Of a stretch of DNA of 64,000 nucleotides, positions 15,696-29,831 are shown in pieces. The notes under the pieces were generated by a model. The model saw nothing but the letters and a program-made list of their open reading frames with translations. It was not told the origin of the DNA and ran no database searches. The stretch is from positions 21,756 through 85,755 of the forward strand of contig CAIUSV010000087.1 of assembly GCA_903901915.1 (NCBI GenBank), given 5' to 3'. Positions within the stretch are counted from its first letter, which is position 1; each line of letters starts with the position of its first letter. The position numbers were made by a program, and so were the translations under genes. Source of the DNA: an uncultured Rhodospirillaceae bacterium (GTDB lineage Bacteria; Pseudomonadota; Alphaproteobacteria; Rhodospirillales; Magnetospirillaceae).

Positions 15696-17762
15696 ATGCT
15701 GTGGGGCGCCTATACCAACGCCAGTCAGGCGATGATGTCGATGGATACCGCGATGGGTGGGATTTCCCAGAACATCGCCAACGTCAACACCACCGGCTAC
15801 AAGCGAATCGATACCCTGTTCAAGACGGTGCTGTCCGAGAGCCACGCCGCGCCCGGAACCAGCCAGAACAGTCCGACCAAGGCGACCGCTTCCACCGGTC
15901 TGAACATCTTCGGCGTCAGCGCCGTCAACCGCTATATGATCACCCAGCAGGGCAATATCGCCGCCAGTACGACCTGGACCGACCTGGCCATCAACGGCCG
16001 CGGTTTTTTCGTCGTCTCCCAGCCCGATGGCTCCGGCGCGCCGCAGACCGGATCGCTGGACACCGACTTTTACACCCGAGCCGGTAACTTCACGCAGAAG
16101 GCGGTCAACGGCAATTCCTACTTCACCACCGCCGGCGGGCAGTTCCTGATGGGATGGATGGCCGATTCCCAAGGTAACATCGCCGGCATGAAGACCAGCG
16201 CCGGATCGAAATTCGGCACCAGCAGCTCGACCACGTCCTCGACGTCCACCTCGTCTACATCATCCACCTCATCCACCTCATCAACCTCGTCCACGGCCGC
16301 GACCGGCGGCACCAAGACCCTGGTGCCGGTCTACGCCAATATGGGGCAGACCCTGACCGGCTTCGCCACCACCGCCATCCAGGCGGAGGTCAACCTGCCG
16401 GCGAACGCGACGACGACCGCCAGTCCCCAGACCTTCACCGACACGACCAGCATTACCGACGGTTTCGGCACCGCCCAGGACCTGACCATGACCTGGACCC
16501 GGGTTGACGGCGACAACTGGCAGGTGGACTTCGCGCTGCCCAAGGCGCCGGCCGACGGCAGCGTCGGTACCATTACCGGGTCGCCGGTCACCGTCACCAT
16601 GGATAACCAAGGGAACATCATCGCCCCAGCCACCTCGGCCTCGGGCACCGGCTTCGCCGATCTCGCCATCGCCTGGTCGGCGGGGGCCACCACCGCGACC
16701 ACGGCGTCGATCGATCTCACCGCCAAGAAGCCGACCCTCAACGAGATTCCGTTGACGATCACCGCCTACGACAACAACTACAACTCCGAGAACATTCCGG
16801 TGAGCTTCGAGCGAACCGGAAACGGCCAGTGGTACATGCGTCTCAACGTCGCCTCGCCGCCATCGGTATCATCGATCATGACCAACGCGCAGACGGCGGC
16901 GACCAAGGCGTTTCCGGCGGCATCCACCGCCGCCACCGACGCGGCGGCGGCGGGTGTGACCGCCGCCACCGGGATCACCGACCCCCTGGCGGCGGCGACG
17001 GCGGCCATTACGGCGTTTGAATCGACGTTCGCCTCCGAAGCGGCGGCGGCGGGACTGACGAGCACCGACATCGCGGCGGCCAAGGCCGCCATCTACGCCG
17101 CCTCGACCAAAAGCACCGGCGTGATCTCCGCCCTGAGCGAGAGCGGAAGCGGGGTGACCGCGTCCACCTCGACCACGGTGCCCGGATCGGTTCCCGTCAC
17201 CTTCGACGGCGCCGGCCACATCCTGACGCCAAGCAATATCAATTTCACCATCAAGTGGACCGACCTTCCCGGGGTGGTGTCGCCGAACAAGCAACCCGGC
17301 ACCAATACGGTGACGATGGATGTGTCGAAGGTGACGCAGTTGGTGGGCAGTACCCCGAACAAGATCGACATCACCGTGCTGGATCAGGACGGCTATGCCT
17401 CGGGGGTGATGGATGGGGCCGAGTTCACCTCGAACGGAGAACTGGTCGGTCATTTCAGCAACGGTCGGTCCCGCACGCTGTTCGTGCTGCCGGTCGCCAG
17501 TTTCGTTTCCGCCGACCAGCTGGATCCGGTGTCGGGCACGCTGTTCCGCCGGACCGAGCAGGCCGGCAACGTCACCGTGGATCAGATTTCGGCGCAGGGC
17601 AGCGGCGCCGCCATCGCGCCGTCGTCGGTGGAGACCTCCAACGTCGATCTCGCCACCGAGTTCACCAAGATGATCATTACCCAGAAGGCCTATTCCACCA
17701 ATGCCGAGGTGTTCAAGACCGCCGACGAGATGACCACCGCGGTGCGCGACCTGATCACCTGA
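15696..17762 (+). CDS. flgE: Flagellar hook protein FlgE-like with Ser/Thr-rich insert
   Basis: 688 residues, longer than usual FlgE (about 400). The N-terminus MLWGAYTNASQAMMSMDTAM...NIANVNTTGYK is the rod/hook coiled-coil start, AINGRGFFVV is the conserved hook motif, and the C-terminus SNVDLATEFTKMIITQKAYSTNAEVFKTADEM closes the coiled coil. The middle holds a run of Ser/Thr near residues 175-205 and Ala-rich helices near 400-470, which are surface domains. The start at 15696 is chosen because GGAGG at 15686-15690 precedes it; the ATG at 15684 would put that site inside the gene. No other flagellar gene is nearby, so this may be a second, orphan hook protein. Confidence 0.85.
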   Translation: MLWGAYTNASQAMMSMDTAMGGISQNIANVNTTGYKRIDTLFKTVLSESHAAPGTSQNSPTKATASTGLNIFGVSAVNRYMITQQGNIAASTTWTDLAINGRGFFVVSQPDGSGAPQTGSLDTDFYTRAGNFTQKAVNGNSYFTTAGGQFLMGWMADSQGNIAGMKTSAGSKFGTSSSTTSSTSTSSTSSTSSTSSTSSTAATGGTKTLVPVYANMGQTLTGFATTAIQAEVNLPANATTTASPQTFTDTTSITDGFGTAQDLTMTWTRVDGDNWQVDFALPKAPADGSVGTITGSPVTVTMDNQGNIIAPATSASGTGFADLAIAWSAGATTATTASIDLTAKKPTLNEIPLTITAYDNNYNSENIPVSFERTGNGQWYMRLNVASPPSVSSIMTNAQTAATKAFPAASTAATDAAAAGVTAATGITDPLAAATAAITAFESTFASEAAAAGLTSTDIAAAKAAIYAASTKSTGVISALSESGSGVTASTSTTVPGSVPVTFDGAGHILTPSNINFTIKWTDLPGVVSPNKQPGTNTVTMDVSKVTQLVGSTPNKIDITVLDQDGYASGVMDGAEFTSNGELVGHFSNGRSRTLFVLPVASFVSADQLDPVSGTLFRRTEQAGNVTVDQISAQGSGAAIAPSSVETSNVDLATEFTKMIITQKAYSTNAEVFKTADEMTTAVRDLIT
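16225..16300 (+). repeat. In-frame Ser/Thr minisatellite inside flgE
   Basis: Imperfect tandem units of about 9 bp related to TCATCCACC encode a run of Ser-Ser-Thr triplets. Units of 9 bp keep the reading frame, so copy-number change would alter only the length of the exposed loop. Confidence 0.7.
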
Positions 17763-18866
17763 GGCGCCACGCCTTGAGGCGGCGCGCCGCTTCGACCATG
17801 TCGGCCTCGCTGCCGGCGTAGGAAAACCGCAGCGTCCGTGCGCCCTCGAAAGGATCGAAATCGACGCCGGGGGTGGCGGCCACGCCGATCTCGGCCAGCA
17901 TGCGGGCGCACAGCTCGCGGCTGTCGGAGGTCAGATCCGAGACATCGGCATAGAGGTAGAAGGCGCCGTCCGACGGCGCCAGCCGTCCGAATCCCGCCGC
18001 CGGCAGCTCGTTCAGCAGGATATCGCGGTTGCGCCGATAGCCGGCGACCCTGGCGTCCAGTTCCTCAATGCAGTCGAACACCGCTTCCGCCGCCAGTTGC
18101 GACAGGGTCGGTGGCGAGATGAACAGGTTCTGGGCGAGGCATTCCACCGCGCGGGCCAGATCGTCGGGTACCACCATCCAGCCCAGCCGCCAGCCGGTCA
18201 TGGCGTAATACTTCGAGAAGCTGTTGATGATCACCGCGTGTTCGGCCGCCGCCATGCCGGCGGCGGTGGCGGCGGGGCGGCCGAAGGTGATGCCGTGATA
18301 GATCTCGTCCGAAATCAGGCGGATGCCGTGAAGTTCGCACCACGTGGCCAGTTCGGCGACCTCGTGGGCGGCCAGCATGCTGCCGGTGGGGTTGGACGGG
18401 CTGGCCACCACCACGCCGTCGAGGCGGCCTTCGAGCCGGGCCAGCACTTCGACCGAAAGTTGCCAGCGGCTGTCCACCCCCACCGGCACCGCCACGCACT
18501 CGATGTCCAGAGCCTTCAGGATGTTGCGATAGGCGGGATAGCCCGGTGCCGCCACTGCCACCCGGTCGCCGGGGCCGAAGGCGGCGAGGACCGACAGCAG
18601 GAAGCCCGCCGACGAACCGGTGGTGACGCAGATCCGTTCCGCCGGCACCCGGACGCCGTAGGCGGTGGCGTAGTGAGTGGCGATGCGCTGGCGTAGCCGG
18701 TCGGTTCCCAGGGCCAGGGTATAGCCCAGCGGTTCGGCTTTCAGCGCGCGGGCGGCGGCGGCGCGGACCCGCTCCGGCGCCTGTCCCGATGGCTGTCCCA
18801 CCTCCCCAGGTGGAGGACATCGCCACCCGCGGCCTGACGCGCGGCGGCGGCCCGCATCACGTCCAT
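17755..18866 (-). pseudogene. Class I/II aminotransferase, frameshifted near its 5' end
   Basis: The frame from 18801 down gives 348 residues of a fold-type I PLP aminotransferase (SPSNPTGSML, DEIYHGITF, PLP-lysine in NSFSKYYAMTGWRLGW near residue 206). It begins at VGQPSG, which in homologues is preceded by about 25 residues. That missing N-terminus (MDVMRAAAARQAAGGDVLHL) is present in another frame from an ATG at 18866, and the frames join at a G run (CCCC at 18804-18807 on the plus strand) if two G are removed. So the gene is either broken by a 2-bp insertion or contains a sequencing error. A GTG at 18801 might still give a shortened protein. It overlaps the flgE end by 8 bp. Confidence 0.75.
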
Positions 18867-18973
18867 GACGATGAAGGGATCGATGTTACTTCTTGATGAG
18901 TTGCCGAAGGCCAAGTCTTCGAGCCTCCCTCTGAATGTTCACCACCCATAGCACGCCGGGTAAAGTGGAACAA

Positions 18974-20152
18974 TCATCGGTCCGGCCGAGGTCCGGGCGG
19001 CGGGGCGGTGGGGGCACCGGTCGCCTGATCCAGGTACTCCTTCTTCTTCGCCATATCCCCGTCGTTGTCGGCGAAGCGGTCGGCGATGGCCTTGAATTCG
19101 TCTTCCAGCGCCAAAAAGGCCTCGACGATGTCGGGGTCGAAATGGGAGCCGCGGCCGTCCTTGATGATCTGCACCGCCTTGTCGTGGGACATGCCGTCCT
19201 TGTAGACGCGCCGGCTGATGAGGGCGTCATAGACGTCGGCCACCGCCATCAGGCGGGCGGCGACCGGGATGTCGTCGCCGCCTATTCCGGCGGGATAGCC
19301 GCTGCCGTCCCACTTTTCCTGGTGGGCATAGGCGATTTCCTTGGCCATGGCGAGGAAGGCCACCGGCGTGCCCAGCGACCGTTCGGCATGCTCGATGGCA
19401 TCGCGGCCCAAGGTGGTGTGGGTCTTCATGATCTCGAACTCGTGGGGCTCGAACCGGCCGGGTTTGAGCAGGATGCGGTCGGGAATGCCCACCTTGCCGA
19501 TGTCGTGCAGCGGCGCCGACTTGAACAGCATGTCGATGACGCCGTCGTCGAGATGGCTGGCGAAGCGCGGGTGGTCCTTCAACGTCGTCGCCAAGGCCCG
19601 GACGTAATGCTGAGTCCGGCGGATATGGTTGCCGGTATCCGAATCCCGGGTTTCGGCCAGTGATGCCATGGCCAGGATGGTGACGTCCTGGATGGCGCTG
19701 ATTTCGCGGGTGCGCCGCGCCACCTCGGTCTCCAGGTACTCGGCCTTGTCGCGCAGGAAGTCGGAACTGGCCTTGAGCTTGAGATGGGTTTCGACCCGGG
19801 CCATCACGGTGGCCGGGCTGATGGGCTTGGTGATGTAGTCCACCGCCCCCAGCCTGAGGCCCATCTCCTCTTCCTCGGCGCCGGTCATCGCGGTGAGGAA
19901 GATCACCGGGATGTCGTGGGTGGCGTGGTCGGCCTTCAGGCGGCGGCAGACCTCGTAGCCGTCCATCCCGGGCATCATGATGTCCAACAAGATCAGGTCG
20001 GGTGGCGTCTCCGAACCGGCGATGGCCAACGCCTTCTCGCCGCCGTTGGCGATCTTGACCCGGTAGAGGTCCTTCAGCAGGCCGCTCATCAGCTTGAGAT
20101 TATCCGGGGTGTCATCCACCACCAGGATCACCGCCCGGGTATCCTCGCTCAT
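18974..20152 (-). CDS. REC-HD-GYP c-di-GMP phosphodiesterase (RpfG-type)
   Basis: 392 residues. Receiver 1-125 (VVDDTPDNLKLM, phospho-Asp in LILLDIMMPGMDG near 57, TKPIS), a linker helix, and an HD-GYP domain 150-365 with intact metal motifs: HDIGKVGIPD near 214, HTTLGRD, HQEKWDGSGYP near 280, and DVYDAL. Such enzymes cleave cyclic di-GMP under phosphorylation control. It is the last gene of a minus-strand operon starting at 27616 and overlaps the upstream CheY gene by 4 bp, so the hybrid kinase above it probably drives it. Confidence 0.93.
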   Translation of the reverse strand: MSEDTRAVILVVDDTPDNLKLMSGLLKDLYRVKIANGGEKALAIAGSETPPDLILLDIMMPGMDGYEVCRRLKADHATHDIPVIFLTAMTGAEEEEMGLRLGAVDYITKPISPATVMARVETHLKLKASSDFLRDKAEYLETEVARRTREISAIQDVTILAMASLAETRDSDTGNHIRRTQHYVRALATTLKDHPRFASHLDDGVIDMLFKSAPLHDIGKVGIPDRILLKPGRFEPHEFEIMKTHTTLGRDAIEHAERSLGTPVAFLAMAKEIAYAHQEKWDGSGYPAGIGGDDIPVAARLMAVADVYDALISRRVYKDGMSHDKAVQIIKDGRGSHFDPDIVEAFLALEDEFKAIADRFADNDGDMAKKKEYLDQATGAPTAPPPGPRPDR

Positions 20153-20555
20153 GGCAGGGTCACCTTCAGGGCGCGTTCGATGCTCTTCTTGACGGTGGCG
20201 ATCGACACCGGCTTGACCAGATAGCCGCTGACGTTCAGCCCCTTGGCGGTCATCACCGCCTCCTCGCCGGAATCGGAGGTCAGCATCACCACCGGTGTGG
20301 CCGCCACCTCGGGAATCGGGGCCTTGCGCAACGACGCCACATAGATGAAGCCGTCATCCCCCGGCATGTGGATGTCGCACAGCGCCAGGCTGGGGCGGAC
20401 GCGCAGCGTTTCCGAGAGGGCCGCCTTGACGTCGCCCGCCTCGTAGAGATTGGAGGGCGGAACGCCGATCTGGTGCAGGATCTGGCGGATGGTGACCCGG
20501 ATGAAGGGCTCGTCATCCACCAGCAGGATCTTCAAACGGCGCGGATCGAACCCGG

Positions 20556-20559
<4 letters not shown>
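20149..20559 (-). CDS. CheY-like response regulator
   Basis: 136 residues, one receiver: VDDEPFIRVTI near 16, phospho-Asp in LALCDIHMPGDDG near 63, Thr in VMLTSDSG near 94, Lys in LVKPV near 121. It overlaps the hybrid kinase (4 bp) and the HD-GYP gene (4 bp). It may be the intermediate or alternate target of the kinase's HPt domains. Confidence 0.9.
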
Positions 20560-26053
<5,494 letters not shown>

Positions 26054-26057
<4 letters not shown>

Positions 26058-27616
26058 GACATTGCCTCGGCGGTGTCGGCCATGGTGCCGTGGCGACGGC
26101 ACAGGATTTCCAGGTTGAGGGCAAGCAGCACGGCCAGTTCGGTGAACTGCTCGCGCGCATGCGGGGCCGGCTTGTCCAGCACCGCGATCTCGACGACGCC
26201 CAGAACGGTGTCGTCGAGCAACAGCGGCGCCATCATCACCGCCGCCGGTCGGGCGTCACCCAGCCCGGACCGGATGGTCCAGGCCCGGTCATCGGTGATT
26301 TCCAGCAGGCGCGGCCGGCGGTCCTGGGCGCATTGGCCCATCATGCCCTCGCCGAAAGCCAGGGTCGGGGGGATGTCCGCGCCACCGGCGTAGCTGGCGA
26401 GCAGGTCCATGGTGGAGTCTTCACCGCTATCGCGGACGTAGATCATGCCCTGTAACGCTCCCAGGATGCGATGCGCCTCGGCCAGGAAGCGTTCGCCCAA
26501 CTCCTTGGGCGATTTGGCGCGCTGAAAGCGCAACGCCGCCTCGGCCCGCTGAGTCTTGCGCTCGGCGGCGGCGGCTTGGGCCGCGGCATAGTCGGCGATT
26601 CGGGTGGCGGCAAGGGCCTGGGCGTGCTGTCCGCGCAACAGGTTGAGCACCAGCAGCCCGATCAGCAGCAGGATTGCCGCCACTGCCAGCCCAACCCAAA
26701 CCTGATCGGTCGCCGGAATGGTCCGCGACAGATCCTCCAGCAGCACCAGGGTCCAATCGCCGAAGGGGTCGTTCCATTGGACCTTGGCGGAGGCCAGGGC
26801 GTAGCGCCGTCCATCGAAGACCTGTATCCCGCCCTCGATGGCGAAAGGCAGGATCGAGGGCTCGCGCTTCTCGAACATGGCGCCGAACTGTTTGAGATCC
26901 CGGATCGACTTCAGCCGTTCCGGCGTCGGTGCTCCCGCCAGGAAGCCGATCCAATCGGGGCGGTTGCCCGCGAACATGACCCCCTGCGGTGACAGCAGCA
27001 GGGTGATATCCGCCTTGTCCCGCAACAAGGAATCGACGCGGTCAAGGCTGCTCCGGGCGACTACGGCGCCGATGACCTCGCTCGATCTGGCGGTTCTGGC
27101 CAGAACCGGCGTCGAGAAATACAGCGCCCGATCACCCCGGGCCATGCTGACGGCGGCATAGACGTTCTCGCGGCCCTGCATCGCCATCTGGAAATACGGC
27201 CGGAAGCGGACATCAAGGCCGGTCGAGGGCTTGCCGCTGATGTCCCATGACGAGGTAAGGATGCCGTTCTTGCCGATCACGAACACGCCATCGGCGTCAT
27301 AGGCGCGCGCGAGGCTCTCCAGAATCGCGGAAATCCGCGGCCCGTTGGGGGCGAGCTTGCCCTGGGCGTCCTGCTTGATCTCCTCGTCTATCACCCCCAG
27401 AAGGGAGAGCGAGCCCATGACGTTGCCGTTCAGGGTTTGCGACATGATTTCGATGCCGTGGCGCTGGGCCTCGATCTGGATGCGTGAAAGACGGTCGGCC
27501 TCGCGCAGGTCGCGGGCCATGACGGCAGCCAGGATCGAACCGGAGAGCATCACAAGAAGGGCAAGCCCCCAAGCAAGGCGCGGCTTCTCGATGACGAAGT
27601 TGGTGATGCGGACCAT
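26054..27616 (-). CDS. Membrane sensor with periplasmic cache-like and cytoplasmic GAF domains, no kinase
   Basis: 520 residues. TM about 14-34, a periplasmic region to about 305 that looks like a double-cache sensor (YDADGVFVIGKNGILTSSWD, ALYFSTPVL), TM about 308-330 (WVGLAVAAILLLIGLLVLNLL), a coiled coil, then a GAF domain (about 370-510) similar to that of the adjacent hybrid kinase. It has no His, kinase or output domain, so it must act by contact, most simply by feeding a signal to the hybrid kinase encoded 4 bp downstream. First gene of the operon. Confidence 0.82.
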
Positions 27617-27900
27617 AACCCCCCACGGTTATTCCTTTCGGCCAGCCGTCACTATAACAATACGGCCATGCCAAAGGTACTACATGCGGGCGGATCAGGG
27701 AATTGCAGTTAATTTGAATCGGAATAGCCTTGGGGGCCTAGGGAAAGCAAAAGACTAGGTCAAGGGACCAGATTTTGCCAATATGTTGGTGAATGTCAGG
27801 AAGGTGAATGAGGTTAATGTTAGATTATGCGGCCATATGATAAGGTTATTGCGAGATTGCGCAATACGCATGTTGTTAAAAATATTGTTCAATTCTTATT
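27617..27900. other. AT-rich intergenic region
   Basis: About 280 bp, much lower in GC than its surroundings. It must hold the promoter of the minus-strand signalling operon and lies downstream of the hemerythrin gene. An imperfect inverted repeat ATTGC...GCAAT is seen near 27848-27866. No gene was found. Confidence 0.4.
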
Positions 27901-28371
27901 TTATTCAATGTATTTAATCGATTTTGCTATATCTATGGCATCGCGTTTATCTATTTCATCAAATCCACAATAGTTTTTTAACTCGATATCGTACTGAAAA
28001 ATATGCTCTCTAATCCATCCCGTACATAATCTTGAGAGAACCTCAAGAGATGATCGGTTGCCATTCTGGGCGCCATTGGAGATGTTGGTTACAATGCGAG
28101 TGAACATTTCATGTTTTGAGATATGTTCCTTAACCCATGGGGTATAGCCATACTTCCCCATGAGTATCTCTTCACGTGCAAAGTGCCCGCGTACATAATC
28201 AACCAGGACGGAAACAATATGTGATACAAACGGCTGGTCAATATCCTGCCGTTCGAGGGCGCAATCAATGATCAATCCAAGTTCAAAGAATGCCTTGTGG
28301 TCGGAATCTATTTCTTTGTTTCCTATAATCAAGTCATCTGACCAAGATGTTGCCTTGAAAAGCTTTCTCAT
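27901..28371 (-). CDS. Bacteriohemerythrin
   Basis: 156 residues from the ATG at 28371 (TTAGGA about 9 bases upstream). One hemerythrin domain with the diiron ligands in order: W-S-D with IDSDHKAFFELG (first His), HFAREEILM (His and Glu), KEHISKHEMF (His), and REHIFQYDIELKNY (His, Asp). It binds O2 reversibly at a non-haem diiron site; roles are oxygen storage, delivery or sensing. The gene is noticeably AT-richer than its neighbours, a sign of separate history or recent transfer. Confidence 0.9.
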   Translation of the reverse strand: MRKLFKATSWSDDLIIGNKEIDSDHKAFFELGLIIDCALERQDIDQPFVSHIVSVLVDYVRGHFAREEILMGKYGYTPWVKEHISKHEMFTRIVTNISNGAQNGNRSSLEVLSRLCTGWIREHIFQYDIELKNYCGFDEIDKRDAIDIAKSIKYIE

Positions 28372-28479
28372 GTGCAAATTCCTAAGCTCGCTAAACTATG
28401 GAAAACGCCACATACCAAGATTTTGTAATAAAATATGTGTTACTGTCGCTTTTGCTTAGTCCCATTTTGGGGGGGCGGA

Positions 28480-28670
28480 ACGGACAAACGCAAACCCCCG
28501 TGTCCTTGGGGTGACACGGGGGCCGCAGCTTAGCTCCCTGTGCGCTGGAGTAGGGTCGGGCGCAGGGACTGACAGAGCGCCGTTCTGGGTTCGGGGGAAA
28601 CAACGCTCACGACTCAGCCTATCAAGGCACCGAAGCGGCAATACCCCCGTTTCGGACTACCCCGGATAAA
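28480..28670 (-). ncRNA. Candidate structured small RNA on the minus strand
   Basis: The hairpin at 28495-28522 followed on the minus strand by TTTGCGTTTG looks like an intrinsic terminator, yet no minus-strand protein gene precedes it for over 300 bp. The sequence upstream of it folds locally: on the minus strand TCCCTGCGC pairs with GCG-CA-CAGGGA (28533-28572), GAGCG pairs with CGCTC around 28577-28607, and GCCGC near 28638 can pair with GCGGC near 28524. An AT-rich promoter-like stretch lies at 28665-28690. Length of about 190 nt would fit a 6S-like or other regulatory RNA, but no known family was recognised. Confidence 0.35.
28490..28522 (-). terminator. Minus-strand intrinsic terminator
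   Basis: A 10-bp stem (CCCCCGTGTC at 28495-28504, complement at 28513-28522) with an 8-base loop, followed on the minus strand by TTTG. A near-identical stem-loop occurs at 56667-56696. Confidence 0.6.
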
Positions 28671-28708
28671 TTTTGAGAAATTTTTTTACCCCTTCCGCAG
28701 ATAGGGGA

Positions 28709-28746
28709 GGCAAGGTGGGCCCAGGCTGATCCGGGCTCACCTTGCC
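28709..28746. repeat. 14-bp arm hairpin
   Basis: Arms 28709-28722 and 28733-28746 (GGCAAGGTG core) with one G-T wobble and a 10-base loop. No T-tract on either side. It may be part of the leader of the universal stress protein gene or the promoter region of the small RNA candidate. Confidence 0.55.
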
Positions 28747-28877
28747 CTTGCCGATACATTCGATCTTGAGGGCGTGTCGCGAATAGAGCCTTCAAATTTC
28801 TTGACGCTTGGCGGCTCAGACGATGAACTGCCGCATACTGGCGACCCGACAAGAGCATTTGATCATCGGAGGTGGGC

Positions 28878-29687
28878 ATGGGCATCAAGGATATTCTCGT
28901 CCACGTGGACGGCGAAGCGAGCACGGCCCCGGGGCTCGCGCTGGCGGTGGCGCAGGCGCGGCGGTTCGGAGCGCGACTGACCGGGCTGTTTGCCCGCAAC
29001 GAAATGTACGCTCCCGCTCTATTGGCCCATCAACCCAGTGAGGCGCTGCTGGCCGCGGCGGAAGCGGCCAAGGCCGTCTTTGAAGCGGCAACCGAGGGTG
29101 TGCGGACCCGCTGGTGGCAGATCGAGCATGGCGGCGCGGAGGACATCGTCTCCGAGTCGGTGTTCTGCTGTCACTACGTGGATCTGGTGGTACTTTCCCA
29201 GCCATCGTCTCAGGGGATTCATGTTCCTCCGGCCATGGCGCAGAAGATCATTCTTAACGCCGGGCGTCCGGTGCTGGTGGCGCCCGCCAATGGCCATGGC
29301 GCCGCCATCGGCCAGAACGTGGTTATCGGTTGGCGGTCGGGTAAGCAGGCATCTCGTGCCCTTCATGATTGTCTGCCTCTGATCGAGGGGGCCAAGGAGC
29401 TGCTGGTGGTTTACCGGCGCGATCTCGTCACCAAGGATGCGTCCACGCCGCAAGTAAACATTATCGATCACCTCACGGAACACGGTCTTCCGGCCAGGGG
29501 CGAGCGGGTCGTTACCGAGGGGCTGGGGGTCATGGATACGCTTTTGTCGCGGGCCTATGACGTTGATGCCGATCTTCTGGTGGTCGGCGGCCATGTCGGC
29601 AATATTCTATCTTTCACCGGTAAGGCCGGCGCCGGCACGCGCCATCTCCTGATGCACATGGAACTGCCGGTACTGTTCTCCTGTTGA
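28878..29687 (+). CDS. Tandem universal stress protein (UspA family)
   Basis: 269 residues, two Usp-like halves. The N-terminal half begins GIKDILVHVDG and has DLVVLSQPS; the C-terminal half has VVIGWRSGKQASRAL and ends DADLLVVGGHVGN...GAGTRHLLMHMELPVLFS, close to the ATP-binding G-x2-G-x9-G(S/T) pattern of UspA. The ATG at 28878 has GGAGG 5 bases upstream. A terminator follows at once. The role is stress survival under, for example, starvation or oxygen change; no specific ligand is clear. Confidence 0.85.
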   Translation: MGIKDILVHVDGEASTAPGLALAVAQARRFGARLTGLFARNEMYAPALLAHQPSEALLAAAEAAKAVFEAATEGVRTRWWQIEHGGAEDIVSESVFCCHYVDLVVLSQPSSQGIHVPPAMAQKIILNAGRPVLVAPANGHGAAIGQNVVIGWRSGKQASRALHDCLPLIEGAKELLVVYRRDLVTKDASTPQVNIIDHLTEHGLPARGERVVTEGLGVMDTLLSRAYDVDADLLVVGGHVGNILSFTGKAGAGTRHLLMHMELPVLFSC

Positions 29688-29689
29688 AT

Positions 29690-29716
29690 CCGGGCGGGGG
29701 ACACGCCGCCCGGTTT
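29690..29716 (+). terminator. Intrinsic terminator after the universal stress protein gene
   Basis: An 8-bp stem CCGGGCGG/CCGCCCGG (29690-29697 and 29706-29713) followed by TTTG, 3 bp after the stop codon. Confidence 0.7.
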
Positions 29717-29770
29717 GCAAGGTTGTTATGGGCAATCCAGTCAACCCGCCTTCCGAGCCGAGTGGAAACA

Positions 29771-29831
29771 AATCAATTGGCGGGCCGATTCACCTGACGC
29801 TTGGTTCTCAAGCGTCAGGATCGGACCACTA
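29771..29831. repeat. Dispersed 61-bp hairpin repeat, copy B
   Basis: Same length as copy A at 4123-4183 with about eight differences, mostly in the hairpin loop. The hairpin has 10-bp arms (29794-29803 and 29809-29818). Its last three bases form the TAG stop of the SDR-barrel gene, exactly as copy A supplies the stop of the gene at 4181. Confidence 0.7.

Larger units (their letters stand above)
28372..28877. other. Long non-coding interval with RNA-like structure
   Basis: About 500 bp without a convincing protein gene between the hemerythrin and universal stress protein genes. It holds an intrinsic terminator facing minus, a candidate structured RNA upstream of it, a T-rich stretch at 28673-28687, and a long hairpin at 28709-28746. 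Frames on the minus strand here are Pro/Arg-rich and without start signals. Confidence 0.5.

Noticed and set aside
16221..16300. CRISPR-like repeat run
   Set aside because: Units are 9 bp, contiguous, without spacers, and lie inside the hook gene as Ser/Thr codons. No CRISPR array was seen anywhere in the window.
28391..28641. Two overlapping minus-strand frames (61 and 70 codons) in the interval before the universal stress protein gene
   Set aside because: Pro/Arg-rich, no start signal, and they read through a terminator hairpin; an RNA explanation fits better.
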